Shown: in pieces, positions 58,277 to 64,000 of the stretch
Layout: the number at the start of each line of letters is the position of its first letter
Numbering within the stretch: the stretch's first letter is position 1
Made by a program: the position numbers and the translations under genes
The notes under the pieces: generated by a model
Told to the model about the DNA's origin: nothing
Database searches by the model: none
What the model saw: only the letters and a program-made list of their open reading frames with translations
From: Pleodorina starrii
Lineage: Eukaryota; Chlorophyta; Chlorophyceae; Chlamydomonadales; Volvocaceae
Assembly (NCBI GenBank): GCA_030267565.1
Contig: BRXU01000004.1
Coordinates: 3,416,501-3,480,500, forward strand
Reading direction: 5' to 3'
Length of the DNA stretch: 64,000 nt

Positions 58277-58390
58277 CGCTGGAGTCGTTGGGGTTGTGGA
58301 TAACCTGGGACAGCTCGGGCGGTTTGCGGCCCAGGGTCAACCCACATCAGACGACGCCGCCCTCATGCTGCAGCGAGTAGACCCCTCCAG
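58277..58390 (+). other. Isolated candidate exon
   Basis: Flanked by TCAG and GTGCGT, open in one frame (GVVGVVDNLGQLGRFAAQGQ then TSDDAALMLQRVD). No family recognised. It is in the same orientation as the next candidate exon, but the phase between them cannot be tested without the missing pieces. Confidence 0.25.
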
Positions 58391-58988
58391 GTGCGTCCAG
58401 GAGCACCCGCCTTCGCTTCGCCGAGAGGCAACTCCATGTTTCCAACTCCTCTCACCCAGCGTTGGAGGTCCACGGGTCGCCGCTGCGTTTGGATTGATGT
58501 TGATGTCGTAGTCCCGAACGGATTTGGTGCCGCTTTGCTTACACCGCGGCATGCCTGTGCATCGAAGGTACTGTGTTCGTCCTGGGCATAGCGCTTCCGG
58601 GTTGCGCACTGCATCGCTTTGCTGCGTCACGCTCTCACGGAAGAGCGCTGTGCACGGAAATGGGGGAGAGGAGCAGAGCTCACACTGCCTGCCTTTTCGC
58701 GGCCTGGGGACGCGATGTTGGCACGACGCCGTGGGGACCGCACCAAAACTGCGTGAGACGTGGGACCCATTTACCTGCGTGAGGCCACGGCGGAAATAGT
58801 GGCGCCAGAAACCAAGAGGCGCATCCATAAATGTTGACGCTCCTTGCGATGTTAGGCGGTTGTTGCACGTTGAACAAATTGCAGAAGTGCGGTGGCGTCC
58901 ATCAAAGCTGGGGCCAGGGCATGGATGGTGATTCGTTGGTAATAAGGCGGTGCACGTGCGCTGCCACGCGCGTACCCCTTGAATGCAG

Positions 58989-59117
58989 CTTCAACGAGCA
59001 GGGCCTGTACATGGACGGAGGCTCCATCTTCGCCAGTTCGGTACTGCTGCTGGTGCTGCTGGCCTTTTCGACGAATCGCATCTTCGGGCTGGACCGCTTC
59101 GTCGTCAGCGCAGCGCG
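58989..59117 (+). other. Isolated candidate exon encoding a membrane helix
   Basis: Preceded by AATGCAG and followed by GTAGGT. Codons are strongly G/C-ending and encode FNEQGLYMDGGSIFASS, a hydrophobic helix (VLLLVLLAF) and NRIFGLDRFVVS. It looks like the end of a membrane protein; DoxX-type C-termini have a similar look, but this is only a resemblance. Confidence 0.3.
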
Positions 59118-60366
59118 GTAGGTCATGCGTGGGGTGAATGGTGGCTGCGGCAACAGTTGCGTGCTGGCACGCGGTGACTGGGCACGGCGCTCACTGTACC
59201 GTCATTCGCACCGTGGAGATAGCGGCTTGACCGGCCAACTCACAACTGTCGCTCTTCCCGTGATGAGCGCAGATCGTGGAGGGAGAAGAAGCGTAACGAA
59301 GACCTTACGGTGAGATTGCAGATATGCTTATCCTTTGCGTTCTCCCCGACCAAGGCAGCTTGCTAACCCCGGGAGGCAATCACCATGGGCTTCCTGTCCT
59401 CGTAACCCTTGCAGAAAATTCAACGTATGATGGGCAATGATGGGGAATCAAACGTGCAAGACCCATCGAACGGAAGCCCACCTGGAGGGGCAGCATGAGC
59501 GTTTCATTTGCAGATCGTGATCGGCGGCGGTTTGCGTGACATATGTCCTCTGTCTGAACAGCCTGCAACTCGGTTGGCAACGCCGAGACATGTCCTGTCG
59601 GAAGCCCACTAGAACACTCGTAAATCAAACGTCTGGGAATGGGCCCCCCTGTGGCACCACAGCAACGTGCGGTCAATGTGGTTAGGAGCATTGATCGGGA
59701 AGGTGCGGATTATCGAGATGGTGCGGATTTGAATACGTAACTAAGCGTTGAGGATGCCACATCTGGACTTCACCTGGAGTGGAATCAATTTTTTGATGTC
59801 AAGTTAGGCGCGACGTCCTGCACAGAGGATCCTGAATAATTGACAAAATACATGAACGATGGCTTTGTCATTTGTACGCGCCTTCAACGCGCACATGCAC
59901 CTGCGTCGTACTACCGGTACGTCGACCCACATGACCCACAGGAGCACTGGAACGTTGAATGCCCACACCGCGCCAGCTGTACACGTCCATTCCGATGACT
60001 ACGCGATGCGCGCTCCGACTGCACGGGCACAAGGTCCCCAATGCAGTGTACACAAGAGCTGTCCGGTGTCGACGCGTCTGAAAACCTACGCACGCACATA
60101 AATCATTGTGCACGCCATGTGCGCCCACGCTGCAAAACTGCCCCCCTCCGACATGAAACCAAGCTCACTAGGGTTTCAGGCTCGATCACACCAGCGCATG
60201 CCAAGCATTGCAGGGGGTCCGCAAAAATGTAAAAATGTGCGAAACCCACTGCACACCGTCGAACGAAAAACTGCGCGACGGCACGCAGGGAACGCTGGCC
60301 AGCGCCCGACACAATGGCACACATTGTCGAAAGAATGACTCGAAGTGCATTACTGCACACCCCCGT

Positions 60367-62169
60367 TCAAACAGCACTTCCCAGGTTTGCTTGGCTGCCG
60401 CTGCCACTGATGCTTCCTGGCGCAGGGACTGTCGGCGGACGGACCATCTGTGCTGCCTGTGCCTGCGCCATGAGCTGCGCCATCTGCATCTGCTGCTGCT
60501 GTTGCACAATCGCCTGATTTTTCAGCAGTGGCATGGTGTCGTTCTGGTAGCCGGGCGCATAGAGCCCTGGGGCCGTCCCTAGCGCCAGCTGAGTTGCCGC
60601 TGCGTCCACGGCAGCTCGCTGCGCCCGCAGGAGAAGCTCCCGTTCACGCTTAGTCTTGGCGAAGTCGGCGACTGCGTTCATGAGCAAGAAGCTGGCGCCG
60701 ACCCACAAAAGGAATGAGCCCGCCACCACACTGCCCAAAGCGTCGTAGGCCTTGTTGGTGCGATCCAATGCGACTTGTATCTTCGTGGTGTCACAAACGC
60801 AGATGTCTCGCTGCGGGACCGAAATGCCACCGGGTGTAAGAGGAGGCGTCTGGATATAGGTAGTGCATATAAGCTATCCGGCCACAGCACATGTCTGGTG
60901 GCCGTAGCCGTTGTCGCTGCCGGACGCGGGCAAAGCCCGCGACCGGCGAGTCGACTGGGAGCTGCCAACTCGTCCCGTAAGTACTGCTGCACATTTAGTG
61001 GCGAGCATTGGATGCCATTGCCCTCTCTTGCAGGGGACAGGACGGTTTCGGTCGGTGCAAAGGCCCATGGGCAACGATCCCCGCCAACGCTTTGCCTTGC
61101 ATCGCGCATGGCATGTGAAGGCCCTTTGGGGGCCGTGGTGACTCCATTGAATCGCCTGGAAGCCAATATCCTGCCCCAAAATGGCCCTGCCCTCTGCCGC
61201 AGCGCCGCGACCGCTAATCATTATTTACTATGGTTTTAATCATTCCTCACCTGCACCAGGAAGTCGAAGAGCGCGAGGTTGAGGCAGTCGCTGGGGCAAA
61301 TGAAGGGCGTTCCGGGGGGCGGAGCACTGGCTGGCACCATCACGGAAGTCCCATTCGCAAGGGTCGTGTTCACAAGGCCCTGCAACTGGCTGCTCGTTGA
61401 ATTGTCATTGGCGTACGTGAGCTGCACTTGGAGCACTCCGCGGACCGTGTAGGCCGCGCCGTACCACAGGCAGCTCCCGAAAATGATGAAGACAAGCCAG
61501 AACAGGATGAGCCACCAGATAGTGCAGAGGATCGCCTCCGTTGCTAGCCAAAGCCAGGACCCACATACAGCCTTTCCTGGGGGCATGGAAATCCATTAGG
61601 GGCGTTCAGCAAGGGGGTGTGGGGTTCGAAGAGGCGGCGAGCCCCACCCTGCAGACACGTCAGTGCGCAAAGCAAGCATCACATGGAACGAAGATTCAAT
61701 CTGATAGGCCGTCTTACCCCTCTGGTCCACTGCTTTCTCGAGGCATGTGCGGCCGGCGGACATCAACACCATGGTGGTTGCCATGAACGCGCAAACCACG
61801 ACAGCTCCGATAGCTGCCGAGTGAATCATGCCCATGTATCCTTCCGCCTCGACAGACAATGCTGAAAGGGCTCCATTGGTGTTGGACAGAGCCGTGTTGG
61901 TGCCGGTGGCCCTGATGGGTGCGGCACGGATTCGAGGTCAAACGCAGCCAGACACGACTGCCTGACTCCCCGCCCGAGAGCGTGAGCTCTGCTTCTTACC
62001 ACACGATAATGCCCACGAAGATGAACAAGAAGGCAATCAGAGCTACCCACGGCACGTAGGCCAACGCTTTTTTCCTGAAGAAAGCGCCAACAGATTGCGT
62101 AGGTCAGCGCAGAACCGCTTGCAGATTCAACGAAAGATGCTTGAGGCCCTACCTCTCGGGAGTTATCAT
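60367..62169 (-). CDS. Four-helix membrane protein of unknown function, 5 exons, about 351 aa
   Basis: Exons (minus): 62169-62153, 62074-62000, 61911-61718, 61576-61251, 60810-60367; phases agree. Four hydrophobic helices: YVPWVALIAFLFIFVGIIVW, SAAIGAVVVCAFMATTMVL, AILCTIWWLILFWLVFIIFG, and VVAGSFLLWVGASFLLMNAV. Between helices 1 and 2 is a short Asn/Ser/Thr-rich loop; between 3 and 4 a larger loop of about 65 residues with N-S-T and N-T-T type sequons and Cys residues (FICPSDC, DICVC), which suggests an extracellular or lumenal loop stabilised by disulfides. The C-terminus is cytosolic by this topology, basic, then Gln/Met/Ala-rich. The layout resembles tetraspan proteins such as tetraspanins or the proteolipid/M6 group, but no diagnostic CCG motif was seen. 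The tiny first exon (6 codons) follows an in-frame stop, so the ATG is firm. Confidence 0.78.
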
Positions 62170-62922
62170 GATGGCGCGAGTTCCCTCAGCTACCTAAACA
62201 AAGCCGACAGCCCCCGAAAGCCGTCAAGTTTACAGCGTCAACTTATTTTCGGTGCATCTAGGTCATATGTGTGACTACACACAAAGATCAGTTATTCAGG
62301 ATTGAGCATCTTTCACTGCTCTTTGTACAGGTCGATTGAGGGAGGAAACGAAATTTGTACGGCATTTTGGGATAACAAACCTGCTGGAAGCTGCACACCT
62401 ATGCCTACAACAACACATGGTCTGCCCACGATACCGTTCTGTCCATGAAATTAACATGTTATTGTAATCGGAGCCTCGCACGTCTGCAGGCCTAGTAGTA
62501 TGTTACCCAAAACTGTTGCCGGATGAGCGCGCCTCATAGCGGGCATCATGTCTGGACGTCGAAAATCACTTGATGGGGGCGGCGCATTCGGCATCGGAAA
62601 TGGCCCTACCGGCAAGACGAAAATGCATTTGGCGCTGCTCAAGTTGTCGACGGCAAATGCGTTTGCCAAGGGCATGAATGTGCGTCTCCAAGCATTCGTC
62701 AAAGCCAAAGCAGGGCTCTTCCTGACGGACTCGACGGATGCCCTTGTAGTACACCGTTTTAACCTCAGTTCACCACGTTGCTTTTCAAGCGCTTTCACGG
62801 AAGCGTCAACGAAGGCGCATGTCATCCGGGGACCGGCGGACTGAAAACTGCAGGCCTAGTCCAGGCTTCCGTGACGCACTTGGCATCCGTGACCTCCCCG
62901 CCCATCCGCTCCCATTGAGCCC
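62170..62922. promoter_or_regulatory. Upstream region between the four-helix protein gene (-) and the right-edge gene (+)
   Basis: About 750 bp between divergent starts. Overlapping open frames occur on both strands (62548-62844 plus, 62451-62825 minus) with no recognisable product and no splice context; at most one could be real. Confidence 0.4.
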
Positions 62923-64000
62923 ATGCCCCCTTTCCCACCGTCCGTTGCAACCATCCTGCGTTCGAAGGCTTCCGCCACAAGCAAGGGCTCCGAGCGCTCC
63001 ACGACCTCCCTTTCCCAGGATACGGTGACGTATGGCGTCCAGAGTTCCAACGGCTCCGTGTTCTTTCCCGACGATTCACTGGGCCAGCAGTCCTCCGCCG
63101 CCGCCGCCGCCGGCGCCGATGCGACGCCGCCGCTCAGCCCGACGCCGATACCGCGCAGCCCTTACTATGGCATGTACGCCGACTACGAAGACGTAATGGA
63201 GCTGCTGCACAGCGCTGTCATCGCGGACGGCAGCGCCCGGGTGAGCGTACGGCAGCCTGGCGGGAAGAAGAACGATACCGCTGCGGAGGGACGGTGGCGG
63301 GAAGGGTCGGCACGGGCGGGGGGGCCGTGGCGGTAAGGGGGGTCTAGAGAAAGCGAGCAAAGCAGGGCGACGACGAGCGGTGGGGCGAGGGTTGGCGGTG
63401 GGGAGTGCACAGCTGTACAGCTGTCGACGTGCGCCCACTCGCCCATTCCGCGGGTCCTCTCCCGCACCCGCTGCCTCTGCAGGCCCGGCTGGCAACCTGC
63501 CGCGTGCCCCCCCTGCTTTGTCCGGGGCCGTGCTGCCCGCCTCGGGGAACCCCCCTCGGAGGCCTTGAGCTGCCAGGCTCTCGCGCGCCGCGTGGCCCCG
63601 TTCCCTGGCCCCTTCATTGGGGACTGGGACCTTTATGGGTCCTTCCTCTCCTCATGATAAGCGCTCTTCCCCACCAACGCTGCCACGGCCCCCGGCCCCA
63701 CTCGCCCCCGACCCCGACCCCACTCGCCCCGGTCCCACTCGCCCCCGCCCCCTCCTCCCCCCCGCCCCCTCCTGGCCCCCGCAGCGCCTGTTGTCCGGCG
63801 TGTCCCCCGACCAGTGCGTCCACGTGGCCCACCTGGGCATCGGCGCCTGCTGCTCCGTGGACCTGGTCGCACTGCACTGCCCCGACGGCAGCCGCCTGCT
63901 GGCAGCGGCCAAGTCCTGCTACCTGCCGCCCAGCGACCCCAGACTGCGAGCCTCCCTGCGTGAGGCCGACCTGCTGCGCCGCTGCGCCGACTGCCCATTC
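62923..64000 (+). CDS. Unrecognised protein, 5' end only, continues past the window
   Basis: Exon 1 62923-63240 and exon 2 from 63785, joined in phase across an intron holding a copy of the dispersed element A. The ATG is the first after an in-frame TGA. The start is Ser/Thr-rich (SKGSERSTTSLSQDTVTYG), then an Ala run and PLSPTPIPRSPYYGMYADY, and a helical DVMELLHSAVIADGSARV. Exon 2 reads RLLSGVSPDQCVHVAHLG and GACCSVDLVALHC, then a charged helix. The codon bias is strong and the frame stays open to the edge. No domain can be named; the Ser-rich start suggests a regulatory or disordered N-terminus. Confidence 0.6.
63264..63294 (-). repeat. Dispersed element A, copy in intron 1 of the right-edge gene
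   Basis: Plus-strand GAAGAACGATACCGCTGCGG followed by AGGGACGG. It is antisense to the host gene. Confidence 0.6.

Larger units (their letters stand above)
55989..60366. other. 4.4 kb gene-poor, A/T-richer interval
   Basis: Base composition drops clearly compared with the rest of the window and the G-rich intron repeats vanish. Only two isolated exon-like stretches on the plus strand (58277-58390 and 58989-59117) have codon bias and splice signals; no complete gene was assembled. It could be decayed mobile DNA, a recently lost gene, or regulatory space for the flanking membrane-protein genes. Confidence 0.5.

Overview
The window looks like nuclear DNA of a volvocine green alga (Chlamydomonadales: Chlamydomonas, Volvox or Gonium type). 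The evidence is the GC-rich sequence, strong G/C preference at third codon positions, intron-dense genes, GT/AG introns packed with G-rich, CA/GT and hexamer repeats, long Ala/Gly/Gln/Asn-rich insertions in proteins, the algal polyadenylation pentamer TGTAA behind several genes, and a plastid protein with transit and lumenal targeting peptides. The species cannot be fixed from sequence alone. No rRNA, tRNA, CRISPR array or bacterial-type operon was found.

Layout, left to right. (1) 933-4630 minus: THO7, a subunit of the THO/TREX mRNA-export complex. (2) 5133-8708 plus: a histidine-phosphatase protein of the plant AT74 type. (3) 11611-24873 minus: a 15-exon receptor-type nucleotide cyclase of about 2,683 residues, with a periplasmic-binding-protein-like ectodomain, one membrane helix, two class III cyclase domains and very long low-complexity inserts. 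(4) 25676-28355 minus: a C2orf69-family serine-hydrolase-like protein, divergent from (5) 28667-30892 plus: NSE1 of the SMC5/6 complex, apparently without its RING end. (6) 31759-33557 minus: TLP18.3, a thylakoid lumen protein of photosystem II repair, followed 10 nt after its stop codon by a possible second small cistron (30978-31748). (7) 34555-39537 minus: an ITPK4-like inositol-phosphate kinase, divergent from (8) 40080-48910 plus: a long-chain acyl-CoA synthetase whose intron 11 carries an inverted-repeat (foldback) element. (9) 52801-55988 minus: an EF-hand membrane protein with an acidic tail. (10) 60367-62169 minus: a four-helix membrane protein. (11) 62923-64000 plus: the first two exons of an unrecognised gene that runs off the window.

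Exon joins were set by hand from GT/AG (or GC/AG) signals and checked for codon phase. In the genes called complete, every junction preserves the frame. The 5' end of the ITPK gene and the middle of the EF-hand gene remain uncertain.

The genes do unrelated jobs (mRNA export, signalling, DNA repair, photosynthesis, lipid activation), as is usual in nuclear DNA. The main points of interest are: the complementary loss of catalytic residues in the two cyclase domains, which predicts one composite active site; a possible dicistronic TLP18.3 transcript; short sequence elements of about 30 nt scattered through introns of unrelated genes; a RING-less NSE1; and two GC-AG introns.
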